Positions 1 through 8,887 of a stretch of 64,000 nucleotides of DNA are shown here, one piece after another. The translations under genes and the position numbers were made by a program. The stretch spans positions 953,501 to 1,017,500 of the forward strand of contig NZ_CP051666.1 of the NCBI RefSeq assembly GCF_012848475.1, in the 5' to 3' direction. Below the pieces are notes generated by a model that ran no database searches, had not been told where the DNA came from, and saw nothing but the letters and a program-made list of their open reading frames with translations. Every line of letters begins with the position of its first letter. Position 1 is the first letter of the stretch. This stretch comes from Marinobacterium sp. LSUCC0821. GTDB lineage: Bacteria; Pseudomonadota; Gammaproteobacteria; Pseudomonadales; Balneatricaceae.

Positions 1-1
1 T

Positions 2-394
2 TTGAGTGCATCAGAGGGACACTACCTTGGCGACCAAGCTGTATGCGCTTTGACTGCAGCACACCCAGAGATCAGCCAGGTGATTTTCCATATTGATACC
101 TACAACGATGAACCATTGGACGCACTCGCTTGCCCTATTATGCCTACTCGTCGTGAGATAAGAGATCTAATCAACACCACCCTAGAGCGCGAACTAGGTA
201 GTTCAGATGGTTACCAGTTGCAGCTCTACTACACGCCAAGACGTGTCGATGTTGAGGTGAGAGTTCTACCAGCTATGCAGACAATGCTCGACGATAAAGG
301 CATCACTGCTGCTCAACTCAAAGATTCGTTGCGGAATGACCTGAAACCTCAGGGATGGTTACACCATCTTGAGCTGTTGATTGCTGTAGCCTAA
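2..394 (+). CDS. C-terminal end of a probable cation diffusion facilitator transporter (partial)
   Basis: Only the last 130 codons are present; the reading frame is open to the left edge, so the TTG at position 2 is probably internal. The fragment begins with a segment of the form SEGHYLGDQAV, followed by PEISQVIFHIDTYND. This resembles the cytoplasmic C-terminal dimerisation domain of cation diffusion facilitator (CDF) metal exporters, where a helix is followed by a beta-strand ending in an H-x-D/E. No membrane segment lies in the visible part, as expected for that domain. The family assignment rests on pattern resemblance alone. It converges on the monooxygenase gene and is followed by a palindrome and a two-way terminator. 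Confidence 0.5.
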   Translation: MSASEGHYLGDQAVCALTAAHPEISQVIFHIDTYNDEPLDALACPIMPTRREIRDLINTTLERELGSSDGYQLQLYYTPRRVDVEVRVLPAMQTMLDDKGITAAQLKDSLRNDLKPQGWLHHLELLIAVA

Positions 395-404
395 AGAGAA
401 ACAT

Positions 405-442
405 CGGGGTCAGAGTAGTCTAATAAGACTACTCTGACCCCG
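405..442. repeat. 38-bp perfect palindrome, copy 1 of 3
   Basis: Two 17-bp arms (CGGGGTCAGAGTAGTCT and its complement) surround a 4-bp AATA loop. The same arms recur at 54768-54805 and 56312-56347. Here it lies between two convergent genes, ten bases after the stop codon of the first. It has no run of T immediately after the stem, so it is not a classical intrinsic terminator, although it may protect 3' ends or act as a REP-like mobile palindrome. Confidence 0.9.
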
Positions 443-443
443 T

Positions 444-481
444 AAAAAAGCACGCGGCATTTGCATGGCGCGGGCTTTTTA
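444..481. terminator. Bidirectional intrinsic terminator
   Basis: A stem formed by AAAAAGCACGCG and CGCGGGCTTTTT (one mismatch) has an A-tract on the left and a T-tract on the right. It can therefore end transcription from both convergent neighbours. Confidence 0.7.
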
Positions 482-492
482 TTGAGCAGCGG

Positions 493-2406
493 TTACTTCA
501 CAAAGATGTTACCGAAGAACTTAGTGAGTTCTGCAGTCGCATTCAGCGGAAGTACCTGTGCGATGTATTGGTCTGGACGAACCACAATCATACAGCCCTG
601 CTCACGGTTGATACCGCGCATATCGTAGATATCACCCAAACCTTTATGGTCTACACAGAATACCTTTTCATGGTCTTGGATACCCAAGCGCCCCTTCTTA
701 GGAATAAGAAGCGATGGCATGTTTTCGTAGTTCAGCTGATCGAAGGTCTGCTGGAAGACAGCACGGAAGTCGATCACAGAGTCGATATCCTGACCCGCTT
801 TGGTGTACTGAACAACTGGTGAGTTAGCATCCTTCTCTAACCAATCAGCCAATGTGTGAATTGCTGATGATTCGCTTGTATCAGCGCTACCCGCGAACGC
901 GTAGATTCTCCAACGCGTATCCGCTTCAGCAGCATGGCCTAGTTGCATCTGCTTAGCATCGGCAAGACGAACAACAGGTGCTGAGTGGAAGCGACGACCC
1001 ACCTCTTCACCGGTCGCCAGTGCTTGGTTATCCTGGTTACCTGTAAGGATTGATTCGTCATACTTAACAGCCAAACCGCCTGTGAACTCAAGGTTCTCTT
1101 TGAAGGCTCGAACGAAGCGTGGCTCTTCACCCTTATCAAGTTCAGAGGTACCAGGAGGTGCAGACATGATACGAGCCCACTGGTGATCCGTTTCAACCAG
1201 ACGCTTAGCTTCAGTCCAACGCTCTTTCGAGTAGGTGTGAAGTAGGGATGGATCAGAGTAACCACGTAGAACGTGCGCAAGTTTCCAACCTAGGTTGAAG
1301 GTATCCTGCATCGATACGTTCATACCCTGACCCGCTTTCGGGCTGTGGGTGTGACATGCATCGCCCGCCGTGAATACCCGTGGGTTACGGGTAGCACGCT
1401 CTTCATCTGGGACATCATCGAAACGGTCAGTCATACGGTGACCGATCTCATACACTGACCACCAAACAACCTCTTTAACATCGATTGTATATGGGTGCAT
1501 GATGCGATTCGCTGCAGCGATAGTATCTTCCTGAGTGAAGTTACGGTTAGCTACACGCTCGTCCTCTTTCAGCTTATCTAGCTCAACATACATACGGAAC
1601 AGGTATCCGCCCTCACGCGGCAGAATAAGCACGTTACCTTCAGTCGCAGAGCTGATCAGACACTTCTGACGAACGTCAGGGAAGTCTGTATTGGCAAGGA
1701 TATCCATTACACCCCAAGCCTGGTGTGCAGCATCGCCGTGCAGCTCACCACCGATAGCTGTACGAACGTTAGAGCGAGCACCGTCACAACCTACAACATA
1801 GTTAGCGCGAACAAGTTTCTTCTGACCTTTGTTAACGCCAGTATTCACAAGCGTAACGGTCACAGGGTGATCATCAGTCGTTGGATCAACTGTTAGCGTC
1901 TCTACAGACCAGTTGTAATCTGGCTGCATGCGCGTTGGTGAGTTAGCCATCACCTCAAGGAACCACTGATGGATACGTGACTGGTTCACAATGATGTGCG
2001 GCATCTCAGATGAGTCATCTGAAACGTCCTGGACACGACCAATTCGTTTAATGTTCTTTGGATTCTCTGGATCTGGTGTCCAGAAGTTAGTCTGGTTAAC
2101 CCAGTAAGCTTCACGCTTAACCGCATCAGCAAAACCGAACGCCTGGAACATCTCCATAGTACGGGTGTTGATGCCATCTGCCTTACCCTTCTGGATGTTC
2201 ATAGGGCTAGGTTCAACAATCATTGTGCTGAACTCAGGGAACTGAGAGAGCTGTGCAGCTAGACATAGACCAGCAGGGCCTGTGCCCGCGATCAATACAT
2301 CGACTTTCTCTGGAAGCATCGCGTTTGGTGCATATTCACGGCGTGTATCAGCTGCGTTTTTAAGATCTGGTTTACCACCGCGGAAGCCATCTTGATAGTA
2401 CTGCAT
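493..2406 (-). CDS. mobA: 3-hydroxybenzoate 4-monooxygenase (FAD-dependent)
   Basis: A 637-residue flavoprotein hydroxylase of the PheA/TfdB class. It is predicted to convert 3-hydroxybenzoate to protocatechuate with NADPH and oxygen. The Rossmann FAD motif GTGPAG is at residues 41-46, the DG motif GCDGARSNVR at 206-215 and the second FAD motif GDACHTHSPKAGQG at 348-361. A thioredoxin-like C-terminal domain (about 460-637) is typical of the family. Length and long stretches of sequence agree closely with Comamonas testosteroni MobA as I remember it (639 residues). The ATG is preceded by AAGGAG. The divergent MarR gene matches the known MobA/MobR arrangement. A related phenolic acid hydroxylase is the main alternative. 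Confidence 0.85.
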   Translation of the reverse strand: MQYYQDGFRGGKPDLKNAADTRREYAPNAMLPEKVDVLIAGTGPAGLCLAAQLSQFPEFSTMIVEPSPMNIQKGKADGINTRTMEMFQAFGFADAVKREAYWVNQTNFWTPDPENPKNIKRIGRVQDVSDDSSEMPHIIVNQSRIHQWFLEVMANSPTRMQPDYNWSVETLTVDPTTDDHPVTVTLVNTGVNKGQKKLVRANYVVGCDGARSNVRTAIGGELHGDAAHQAWGVMDILANTDFPDVRQKCLISSATEGNVLILPREGGYLFRMYVELDKLKEDERVANRNFTQEDTIAAANRIMHPYTIDVKEVVWWSVYEIGHRMTDRFDDVPDEERATRNPRVFTAGDACHTHSPKAGQGMNVSMQDTFNLGWKLAHVLRGYSDPSLLHTYSKERWTEAKRLVETDHQWARIMSAPPGTSELDKGEEPRFVRAFKENLEFTGGLAVKYDESILTGNQDNQALATGEEVGRRFHSAPVVRLADAKQMQLGHAAEADTRWRIYAFAGSADTSESSAIHTLADWLEKDANSPVVQYTKAGQDIDSVIDFRAVFQQTFDQLNYENMPSLLIPKKGRLGIQDHEKVFCVDHKGLGDIYDMRGINREQGCMIVVRPDQYIAQVLPLNATAELTKFFGNIFVK

Positions 2407-2456
2407 CTCTAACTCCTTGAATTGAGGTCGTTATCTTTTGTTATTCGATTCAATAT

Positions 2457-2542
2457 AGTATGTGTACTTACTATAATTTCGCTTATCTTATACCCAACTA
2501 AAGGGGTTTGTAAACTAGTAAGTATACAAACTAAATTAGTTT
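2457..2542. promoter_or_regulatory. Candidate MarR operators in the divergent mobA-regulator promoter region
   Basis: Two related imperfect palindromes, AGTATGTGTACTTACT (2457-2472) and AGTAAGTATACAAACT (2517-2532), share AGTA-GT-TAC-ACT spacing, with 12 of 16 positions symmetric in each. A perfect palindrome AAACTAAATTAGTTT overlaps the second (2528-2542). MarR dimers bind short palindromes of this kind in shared promoters. The assignment to this regulator is an inference from position. Confidence 0.5.
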
Positions 2543-2587
2543 GGTTAGGATTAGCTCATCCAATGATGACTAAATAAGGAGAGACCC

Positions 2588-3004
2588 TTGCCCTACTTAG
2601 TGATGCCGGGTCATCTAATTCGAAGACTAAGCCAGCACTCTAACCAGATCTTCCAAGAGGAGATGAAGAGCGCTGGTTTTGATGTCACCTCTGTCCAGTT
2701 TGCAGCAATGCAGACCATTGAACTTGAGCGAGAAGTGGAACAGTCTCAAATTGCAGCTGCTATCTACTACGACAAAGCGACCCTTGGAGGGGTCATTGAT
2801 CGTATGGAGAAGAAGGGTTGGGTGTCTCGGAAACAGAGCCCAAAAGATAAGCGTGCGCGTCTGGTGTCTTTAACTGCTGAAGGGAGAGCGATACTGGAAC
2901 AACTGACTCCAATTGTTGAATCCCTACAGGATAAGATTCTGAAACAACTTGATGAAACCGAACGGCATCAGTTTGTTGAGCTAGCACGCAAGGTTCTGAG
3001 TTAA
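2588..3004 (+). CDS. MarR-family transcriptional regulator, probably controlling mobA
   Basis: A 138-residue winged-helix protein. The recognition helix and wing lie near residues 52-96, with the characteristic pattern DKATLGGVIDRMEKKGW followed by SPKDKRARLVSLT. Translation probably starts at TTG 2588, because AAGGAGA lies five bases upstream and no better ATG preserves the first helix. It is divergent from the 3-hydroxybenzoate monooxygenase. In Comamonas a MarR protein (MobR) represses mobA and is released by 3-hydroxybenzoate, so the same role is likely here. The ligand cannot be read from sequence. Confidence 0.85.
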   Translation: MPYLVMPGHLIRRLSQHSNQIFQEEMKSAGFDVTSVQFAAMQTIELEREVEQSQIAAAIYYDKATLGGVIDRMEKKGWVSRKQSPKDKRARLVSLTAEGRAILEQLTPIVESLQDKILKQLDETERHQFVELARKVLS

Positions 3005-3046
3005 TGAGAATTAGTTAATTAAATAGTCTCAACAGATAGAGACAAA

Positions 3047-3068
3047 AAGGGCGCCACATGGCGCCCTT
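3047..3068. terminator. Bidirectional terminator between MarR gene and permease
   Basis: A perfect hairpin has arms AAGGGCGCCA and TGGCGCCCTT and a two-base loop, with an A-rich left flank and a T-rich right flank. It separates two convergent genes. Confidence 0.85.
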
Positions 3069-3087
3069 CTCTTTTCACGTTTGTGAA

Positions 3088-4422
3088 TTAGACAGCAGAG
3101 CTATCATCACGCTCTGGCAGAACCAGGTTGAGGATAATTGCTAGGAAAGCTACAGGTAGCAGACCAGAAGATAGAAGAATCTTCATAGTTGCTGGAAGAT
3201 GCTGAAGTGCACCTGGAACCTGCTGTAGACCAAGACCTACAGATAGCGATACTGCAACGATAACCATGTTACGGCGCGTCCAAACAACTTCGCCCAACAT
3301 GTTAAGACCAGCAGATACCACCATACCGAACATCACGATTACACCACCACCCAATACAGAGATAGGCATAGATGAGATCAGTGCACCGACCTTAGGCACA
3401 AGACCACAGATGATAAGAATGATACCGCCTAGTGTTACAACCCAACGGCTCATTACACCGGTAAGTGCGATAAGACCTACGTTCTGAGAGAAAGAAGTAT
3501 TAGGTAGCGCACCGAATAGACCTGCTACAGCAGTACCTAGACCATCTGCAAAAGTTGCACCTGATAGCTCTTTATCAGTCGCTTCACGACCAGCACCACC
3601 TTTAGTGATACCTGAAACGTCACCGACAGTCTCAATCGCTGAAACCACAGCCATTAGACACATACCGATGATTGCAGCAGCGTTGATTTCGAAGCCGTAT
3701 GCAAGTGGGTTTGGAAGAGCGAACCAAGCGGCACGTTCGATACCACCGAAGTTAACCATACCCATTGGAATAGCCACTAGGTAACCCGCAAGTAGACCAA
3801 TAAGGATACCTGCAGTTGACATCATGCCTTTACAGAAAAATTTGAAGCCAAGTGAAACTACGATCACGACAAGTGCTGTGAACCAGTAGTTGAAAGCACC
3901 AAATTCAGGTTTACCCATTAGAGGTACACCACCTGCAGCGTACTGAATACCTACAGGGATTAGCGCAAGACCAATAGCGGTAACAACAAGACCAGTAACT
4001 AGTGGTGGAAGCCAGTGACGGATTTTACCAACGACTGTACCTAGCAGAGCGTGGAATAGACCACCGATCACGATACCACCGAACAGAGCTCCCATACCTG
4101 CTGTCTTAACAACAGGAATCATCACTGGGATGAACGCGAAGCTCGTACCCTGCATGATAGGAAGACGTGCACCGACTGGACCAAAACCAACAGTCTGGAA
4201 CAGAGTTGCCACACCCGAGAAGAGCATCGCCATCTGAATCATGAACACTAGGTCTGGGCTGCCAAACGCATAGCCAGCTGCTAGGCCGACAATGATTGCC
4301 GGTGTGAAGTTACTTACGAACATCGCAAGGACGTGTTGAAGCGCAAGCGGCACCGCCTGCGACATTGGTGGCTTAGAATCTGGATTACGCAGATCTTCAG
4401 CGCTGAGTTTTTCGTTGCTCAT
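3088..4422 (-). CDS. Nucleobase:cation symporter-2 permease, probable urate/xanthine uptake
   Basis: A 444-residue polytopic membrane protein of the NCS2 (nucleobase-ascorbate transporter) family. It has the substrate-binding motif ETVGDVSG (264-271) and the family signature QNVGLIALTG (313-322). About twelve to fourteen hydrophobic segments fill the chain. It is predicted to import a purine base with protons or sodium. Its place beside the urate degradation genes makes urate or xanthine the likely substrate, as for UacT/YgfU-type members. Uracil permeases belong to the same superfamily but are less likely in this context. The gene has its own 160-bp upstream gap after the GntR gene. Confidence 0.85.
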   Translation of the reverse strand: MSNEKLSAEDLRNPDSKPPMSQAVPLALQHVLAMFVSNFTPAIIVGLAAGYAFGSPDLVFMIQMAMLFSGVATLFQTVGFGPVGARLPIMQGTSFAFIPVMIPVVKTAGMGALFGGIVIGGLFHALLGTVVGKIRHWLPPLVTGLVVTAIGLALIPVGIQYAAGGVPLMGKPEFGAFNYWFTALVVIVVSLGFKFFCKGMMSTAGILIGLLAGYLVAIPMGMVNFGGIERAAWFALPNPLAYGFEINAAAIIGMCLMAVVSAIETVGDVSGITKGGAGREATDKELSGATFADGLGTAVAGLFGALPNTSFSQNVGLIALTGVMSRWVVTLGGIILIICGLVPKVGALISSMPISVLGGGVIVMFGMVVSAGLNMLGEVVWTRRNMVIVAVSLSVGLGLQQVPGALQHLPATMKILLSSGLLPVAFLAIILNLVLPERDDSSAV

Positions 4423-4551
4423 TGTTTACCTCCAATCGGCCACCCCTTGTGACCTTATTGTTTTTATTAGCATGAAGTATGCCAGTTTTCCTAAAGCACT
4501 GATTAATAATGATTTATTAGAAATCAGCTGGATTAGAAACTATTTTAAATC

Positions 4552-4566
4552 GCACCAAAAGGGTGC
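4552..4566 (-). terminator. Weak hairpin after the GntR gene
   Basis: GCACC and GGGTGC form a short stem with a four-base loop just beyond the GntR stop codon on the minus strand, followed by an AT-rich tract. It may partly separate the regulator from the permease. Confidence 0.35.
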
Positions 4567-4582
4567 TTTAGAGCGGTCTTGC

Positions 4583-5320
4583 TTAGACAGCTCTTTTAAT
4601 ATGTCCAAAAATTTTCTCTAGGTTCGATGAGTCATCCTCATCCAACGCAAGGCGCGCATCGATATGGTTAAGGTGCTCGTGCATCAGTGCAGTAGCTACC
4701 GCCTTATCACCCGCTTCTAGCGCATCAACTAGACGGCTGTGCTCATCGATAGCACAGCTACTCCCCTCACTCGATTCATACATAGCAATAATGAGAGAGG
4801 TTTGCGGCACTAGGCTACGCAGGAAACCAGCGATAGGCTCATTGCCTGCCAGTTGTGCCAACTCAAGGTGAAACTCGCCCGAAAGACGAATCGCAGTGCC
4901 TTTATCAGCATCCTGACTGCTCTGGTGCTCCGCCTTTATAAGATCACGAAGCTTGGTAAATTTTCCTTTAAGCTCTGCTGCCCTATCTGCGACACGCTCG
5001 ATTACAGCAATCTCAATTAAACGACGGGCATCAAGGATTTCGCGTGCGGCCACAACGTCTGGCTTAGCGACAAAAGCACCGCGATTAGGCAACATTTCAA
5101 CCACACCCTCATGTGCAAGGCGCGATAGGGTACTGCGGATAATGGTGCGAGAAACACCGAAGATCTCTCCCAAGGACTCCTCTTTAAGACGCGTTCCAGG
5201 GGCGAGGCGCTGCTCCAAAATAGCATCAAAAATATGCTCATAGATTGAGAAATCTTGAGATTTATTTGATGGCGCTGTGCGTTTGGCAGTGCGCTTTTTG
5301 GATGTCAGTTCAGTTGTCAT
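4583..5320 (-). CDS. GntR-family (FCD subfamily) transcriptional regulator of the urate locus
   Basis: A 245-residue regulator with an N-terminal winged helix (about 25-95, containing LGEIFGVSRTIIRSTLSRLAHEG) and an all-helical FCD effector domain (about 100-225). The FCD domain carries the metal-site style histidines EFHLELAQLAGN and EHSRLVDALEAGD. Its start codon overlaps the stop codon of the 5-hydroxyisourate hydrolase gene by one base (TAATG), so the two are co-transcribed. It most likely controls the divergent uraH and puuE promoters in response to a purine breakdown product. The effector is unknown. GTATAC palindromes in the divergent interval are candidate binding sites. Confidence 0.85.
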   Translation of the reverse strand: MTTELTSKKRTAKRTAPSNKSQDFSIYEHIFDAILEQRLAPGTRLKEESLGEIFGVSRTIIRSTLSRLAHEGVVEMLPNRGAFVAKPDVVAAREILDARRLIEIAVIERVADRAAELKGKFTKLRDLIKAEHQSSQDADKGTAIRLSGEFHLELAQLAGNEPIAGFLRSLVPQTSLIIAMYESSEGSSCAIDEHSRLVDALEAGDKAVATALMHEHLNHIDARLALDEDDSSNLEKIFGHIKRAV

Positions 5321-5676
5321 TAGCTGCCGCGGTATGTTGAGTAGCTGTATGGAGAAATGAGTAGTGGTACATGGTAGTGCGCTGCTTCATCAGCAAGACC
5401 AAAGCGAATAACCACCTCATCTAAGAAAGCCGGCTCAGCTAATTCAGTACCACGTGCTCGGAAGTAATCACCTGCAGAAAAACGCAACTCGTAAGTACCT
5501 TTAACAAAGTCGGCACCTGCAAGAATGGGGCTATCAACACGACCATCATCATTGGTCACTGCTTCAACGATGAGCTGCGCACTACCCGCTTCGATCTTGT
5601 ACAACGACAGCGAAATCCCCTCTCCCGGGCAGCCATTCGCAGTATCTAAAACGTGTGTTGTAAGGTAGCCAGACAT
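5320..5676 (-). CDS. uraH: 5-hydroxyisourate hydrolase (transthyretin-related)
   Basis: A 118-residue cytosolic enzyme that opens 5-hydroxyisourate to 2-oxo-4-hydroxy-4-carboxy-5-ureidoimidazoline, the second step of urate breakdown. It has the family landmarks LTTHVLDTANGCPG (His8), Arg46 in DDGRVDSP, His102 in YHVPLL, and the diagnostic C-terminal YRGS (115-118), which distinguishes the hydrolase from true transthyretin. No signal peptide is present. The product of PuuD feeds it and its own product is the UraD substrate, both encoded across the divergent promoter. Confidence 0.95.
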   Translation of the reverse strand: MSGYLTTHVLDTANGCPGEGISLSLYKIEAGSAQLIVEAVTNDDGRVDSPILAGADFVKGTYELRFSAGDYFRARGTELAEPAFLDEVVIRFGLADEAAHYHVPLLISPYSYSTYRGS

Positions 5677-5713
5677 CTAATCTTCCCCAAAAAGTTAAAT
5701 CCCAATATGCAAT

Positions 5714-5886
5714 GTATACCGTTTCGTATACTAAAAATCCATCATTAATATTTCGATATGCACCATAGTCGAACATAAAGCACCAGTTTTGTGCATATTT
5801 CCTCAGCCGTATTTGCAAATTAACACTGAAACCTTGGTCTAATTTTGATCAATAGCTATTTACACAGAGAGAGGATTGTATACAAT
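5714..5886. promoter_or_regulatory. GTATAC operator sites in the uraH-puuE divergent promoter
   Basis: The 238-bp interval between uraH and puuE holds three GTATAC cores. Two are spaced 12 bp apart at 5714-5719 and 5726-5731, close to uraH. One lies inside the perfect 12-bp palindrome ATTGTATACAAT at 5875-5886, about 30 bp before the puuE start. Palindromes with a central TATA or GTATAC are typical GntR-family operators. The adjacent GntR gene makes it the likely ligand; this is an inference. Confidence 0.55.
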
Positions 5887-5914
5887 CTTGAAATCTACAT
5901 TGGAGATAGTTCAT

Positions 5915-6820
5915 ATGGATAACTACCCACGCGACCTCAAGGGATATGGTCAAAACCCTCCCACTGTTACCTGGCCTAACAACGCCCGAGTAGCACTCTC
6001 ATTCGTACTAAACTACGAAGAGGGTGGTGAGCGCTGCATTCTTCATGGCGATCCTGAATCGGAAGCTTTCCTATCAGAGATGCCATCAGCAGTCCCCTTC
6101 CCTGGTCAGCGCCATATGAGCATGGAGTCTATCTATGAATATGGCAGCCGTGCAGGTGTATGGCGCCTACTTCGACTCTTCAAAGAGCGGGATATCCCGC
6201 TGACAATCTTTGCAGTGGCTACTGCTATTGAGCGCTACCCAGAAGTAGCAAAGGTGTTTGTTGAAGAGGGTCATGAGATCTGTTCACACGCCTTGAAGTG
6301 GATTACCTACCAAGATATGTCTATCGAGGAAGAGCGCAAGCAGATGCATGACGCGATAGATATTATTGAACGCGTTACCGGCAACCGTCCGCTGGGCTGG
6401 TACACCGGTCGCGACAGCCCAAATACTCGCCAACTTGTAATGGAAGAAGGCGGTTTCATGTATGACTCAGACTCCTACGCTGACGACCTTCCATACTGGG
6501 TTGATGGCCCTCAAGGCAAGCACCTGGTCATCCCATACACCCTAGACACTAACGATATGCGTTTTGCTCAGGTGCAGGGTTTCAATAATGGTGAGGTCTT
6601 CTTCCAATACCTTAAAGATAGCTTCGATCTTCTTTACGAAGAGGGTGCTACCGCGCCTAAGATGCTATCGATTGGTATGCACTGTCGCCTGCTAGGCCGA
6701 CCTGGTCGAGCTGCAGCGCTAAAACGCTTCTTAGATTATGTTCAACAGCATGACCAAGTTTGGTACGCACGTCGTATAGATATTGCGAACCATTGGCACC
6801 AGAACCACAAACCAGCCTAG
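5915..6820 (+). CDS. puuE: Allantoinase PuuE (polysaccharide-deacetylase fold)
   Basis: A 301-residue enzyme of the cofactor-independent allantoinase type, which hydrolyses allantoin to allantoate. It is unrelated to the zinc amidohydrolase allantoinases. The N-terminal YPRDLKGYGQNPP and the blocks SFVLNYEEGGERC, HMSMESIYEYGSRAG, EICSHALKWI and MLSIGMHCRLLGRPGR are those of Pseudomonas PuuE. ATG 5915 is chosen over an in-frame ATG at 5876 because GGAGA lies ten bases upstream and family members start at this point. The upstream candidate would also cover the ATTGTATACAAT palindrome. It is the first gene of puuE-uraD-alc-allA-puuD. Confidence 0.95.
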   Translation: MDNYPRDLKGYGQNPPTVTWPNNARVALSFVLNYEEGGERCILHGDPESEAFLSEMPSAVPFPGQRHMSMESIYEYGSRAGVWRLLRLFKERDIPLTIFAVATAIERYPEVAKVFVEEGHEICSHALKWITYQDMSIEEERKQMHDAIDIIERVTGNRPLGWYTGRDSPNTRQLVMEEGGFMYDSDSYADDLPYWVDGPQGKHLVIPYTLDTNDMRFAQVQGFNNGEVFFQYLKDSFDLLYEEGATAPKMLSIGMHCRLLGRPGRAAALKRFLDYVQQHDQVWYARRIDIANHWHQNHKPA

Positions 6821-6828
6821 GAGTTTCG

Positions 6829-7347
6829 ATGAGCAGCAGTTTTAAATTCGGCTCCCCAGCCTCACTTGAGAAGTGCGACTTTGTCACAACCTTTGGCGCT
6901 ATCTATGAACACTCTCCTTGGATAGCTGAGCAGACGTTTGATCGTGGTATCACAGCTGAACATGACCAGATAGAGACGCTACACAGTCTCTTCTGTGATG
7001 TTTTTTTGAGTGCTGATAAAGAGGCACAACTGGGCGTTATCATTGCCCACCCAGACCTTGCCGGTCGTGCAGCACGCGCAGGAGAGCTCACTAAAGAGTC
7101 AACCAATGAGCAAGCGAGCGCAGGCATCGATACGCTCACTGAAGATGAGTTCAACCGTTTTACTGAGCTAAATGACGCATACAAGGCGAAATTTGGCTTT
7201 CCGTTCATCATGGCAGTTAAGGGTAGCAACAAGTATGCAATCCTCTCTGGCTTTGAAGAGCGTATCCACCATTCACCAGAGCAGGAGTTCACTCGTGCCC
7301 TGGCAGAAATTAACAAGATTGCAGCTTTCCGTTTGGCCGACATGTAA
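6829..7347 (+). CDS. uraD: OHCU decarboxylase
   Basis: A 172-residue enzyme that decarboxylates 2-oxo-4-hydroxy-4-carboxy-5-ureidoimidazoline to S-allantoin, the third step of urate oxidation. The catalytic histidine lies in AHPDLAGR (His74), and the segment [11 protein letters not shown] (about 122-132) forms the conserved substrate pocket. ATG 6829 is chosen because AGGAG overlaps the puuE stop codon just before it; a longer in-frame extension from 6760 would overlap puuE by 60 bp. The order downstream of puuE matches bacterial urate operons. Confidence 0.95.
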   Translation: MSSSFKFGSPASLEKCDFVTTFGAIYEHSPWIAEQTFDRGITAEHDQIETLHSLFCDVFLSADKEAQLGVIIAHPDLAGRAARAGELTKESTNEQASAGIDTLTEDEFNRFTELNDAYKAKFGFPFIMAVKGSNKYAILSGFEERIHHSPEQEFTRALAEINKIAAFRLADM

Positions 7348-7361
7348 GGCCGGGAGAAAAT

Positions 7362-8360
7362 ATGAGCGAACCTAAATTCACACGCCTTGTAAACCTTGCT
7401 GATGCACGTCTTGGTGCAGTAGCTACCTACGTAACTGACGACTGGTTTGCTGATGTAAACCGCATGCTGCAACCGACACCTGCTGTCTGGAAAGAGGGTG
7501 TGTACGATGATTGCGGTAAATGGATGGACGGCTGGGAATCTCGCCGCAAACGTTTTGAAGGTTACGACTTTGCTATTGTCCGCTTAGGCGTTACAGGTAG
7601 CATCGAAGGCGTTTCAATTGATACTGCCTTCTTTACCGGTAACTACCCTCCTTCTGCCTCGCTAGATGCTATCTACTCCCCTAACGGCGATCCATCAGCT
7701 GATGATGCTGGCTGGGAAAATGTACTCTCTGCAGTCGACCTAAAAGGCAACTCGGTGCACTTTCATGAAATTGGTGGCACTAAGGCCTACACACACATTC
7801 GCCTGAACATCTTCCCTGATGGTGGTATTGCTCGCCTGCGCGTATACGGCACTCCGCATCGCGATTGGAACGAACTAGCAAAAGAGGGTCGTATCGACCT
7901 AGTAGCATCACTCAATGGTGGTCGTGCGCTAGCTTGTTCAGATGAGCACTTTGGCAAAATGGCAAACATCCTAAACCCAGGTCGTGGCGTTAACATGGGC
8001 GACGGTTGGGAGACTGCGCGTCGTCGTGTACCTGGAAATGATTGGGTCATCCTAGCATTGGGTAACCCAGGGGTTGTTGAAGAGATTCTAGTAGACACCT
8101 GCCACTTTAAGGGCAACTACCCTGATAGCTGTTCAATTCAAGCGGCCTACGTTAAAGGCGGCACTGATGATCAGATAGCAACTCAGAGTCTCTTCTGGCG
8201 TGAGCTTCTACCTAATCAGAAACTGAGCATGGATGCAGAGCACACCTTCACTGAGGTGAATGATCTAGGCCCTATCACTCACGTTAAATTGAACGTTTAT
8301 CCAGATGGGGGTGTTAGCCGCCTTCGTCTATTTGGTAAACCTGTCGTGGAATCTAAATGA
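7362..8360 (+). CDS. alc: Allantoicase
   Basis: A 332-residue enzyme that hydrolyses allantoate to ureidoglycolate and urea. It shows the internal duplication typical of the family: two jelly-roll halves carry matching blocks ([18 protein letters not shown] near 88-105, and [19 protein letters not shown] in the second half), each ending in an [16 protein letters not shown]-like strand. GGGAG precedes the ATG. The stop codon is embedded in the start region of allA (ATGATGA), so translation is probably coupled. The urea it releases is the substrate of the urease encoded 4 kb downstream. Confidence 0.95.
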   Translation: MSEPKFTRLVNLADARLGAVATYVTDDWFADVNRMLQPTPAVWKEGVYDDCGKWMDGWESRRKRFEGYDFAIVRLGVTGSIEGVSIDTAFFTGNYPPSASLDAIYSPNGDPSADDAGWENVLSAVDLKGNSVHFHEIGGTKAYTHIRLNIFPDGGIARLRVYGTPHRDWNELAKEGRIDLVASLNGGRALACSDEHFGKMANILNPGRGVNMGDGWETARRRVPGNDWVILALGNPGVVEEILVDTCHFKGNYPDSCSIQAAYVKGGTDDQIATQSLFWRELLPNQKLSMDAEHTFTEVNDLGPITHVKLNVYPDGGVSRLRLFGKPVVESK

Positions 8361-8875
8361 TGAAACTTCTTAATGTGGAACCGTTAACCAAAGAGGCTTT
8401 TACCCCCTTTGGTCAGGTGATTGAAACTGAGGGAAGTGACCACTTCCCTATCAACAATGGATCAACACAGCGCTTCCACAAATTGGCAACTGTGGAGCTT
8501 GGCCGTGACGCTGATGATGCAATCATCAGCATCTTTCGCGCTGACACCCTTAGTTACCCATTAGAGATCAAGATGCTTGAACGTCACCCGCAGGGCAGCC
8601 AGGCTTTTATCCCTATGGAGCGCCAGCAGTTTCTGATCGTTGTTGCACCACCAGAATCAGAACCAGATCCAAGCAAGATTCGCGCATTCATCTCGAATGG
8701 CCGCCAAGGCATTAACTATGGAAAAGGCGTTTGGCACCACCCTATTCTTGCACTGGAAAACGGCAGCGACTTCCTGATTGTGGATCGCAGTGGCGAAGGC
8801 AATAACTGTGATGAACACTTTTTTAATGCCGACGAGATCTTCACGCTCGATGGCCGCAAATACCTAAACCTATAA
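8357..8875 (+). CDS. allA: Ureidoglycolate lyase
   Basis: A 172-residue cupin-like enzyme that splits ureidoglycolate into glyoxylate and urea. Visible family blocks are [13 protein letters not shown] near the N-terminus, [17 protein letters not shown] and [19 protein letters not shown], the last holding the active-site region. The gene begins inside the last codons of alc; either the ATG at 8357 or the adjacent ATG at 8360 may be used. It completes the allantoin branch that yields two urea and one glyoxylate per urate. Confidence 0.95.
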   Translation: MMKLLNVEPLTKEAFTPFGQVIETEGSDHFPINNGSTQRFHKLATVELGRDADDAIISIFRADTLSYPLEIKMLERHPQGSQAFIPMERQQFLIVVAPPESEPDPSKIRAFISNGRQGINYGKGVWHHPILALENGSDFLIVDRSGEGNNCDEHFFNADEIFTLDGRKYLNL

Positions 8876-8887
8876 AAAGAGGTCAGC

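Noticed and set aside
5582-5818. Open frame overlapping the uraH start and promoter
   Set aside because: It overlaps uraH in another frame, includes the GTATAC operators, and gives a Cys/Trp/Tyr-rich product without family resemblance.
6903-7472. Large open frame antisense to uraD and alc
   Set aside because: It covers conserved sense codons on the other strand, and its Ser/Arg-rich product is typical of antisense translation.
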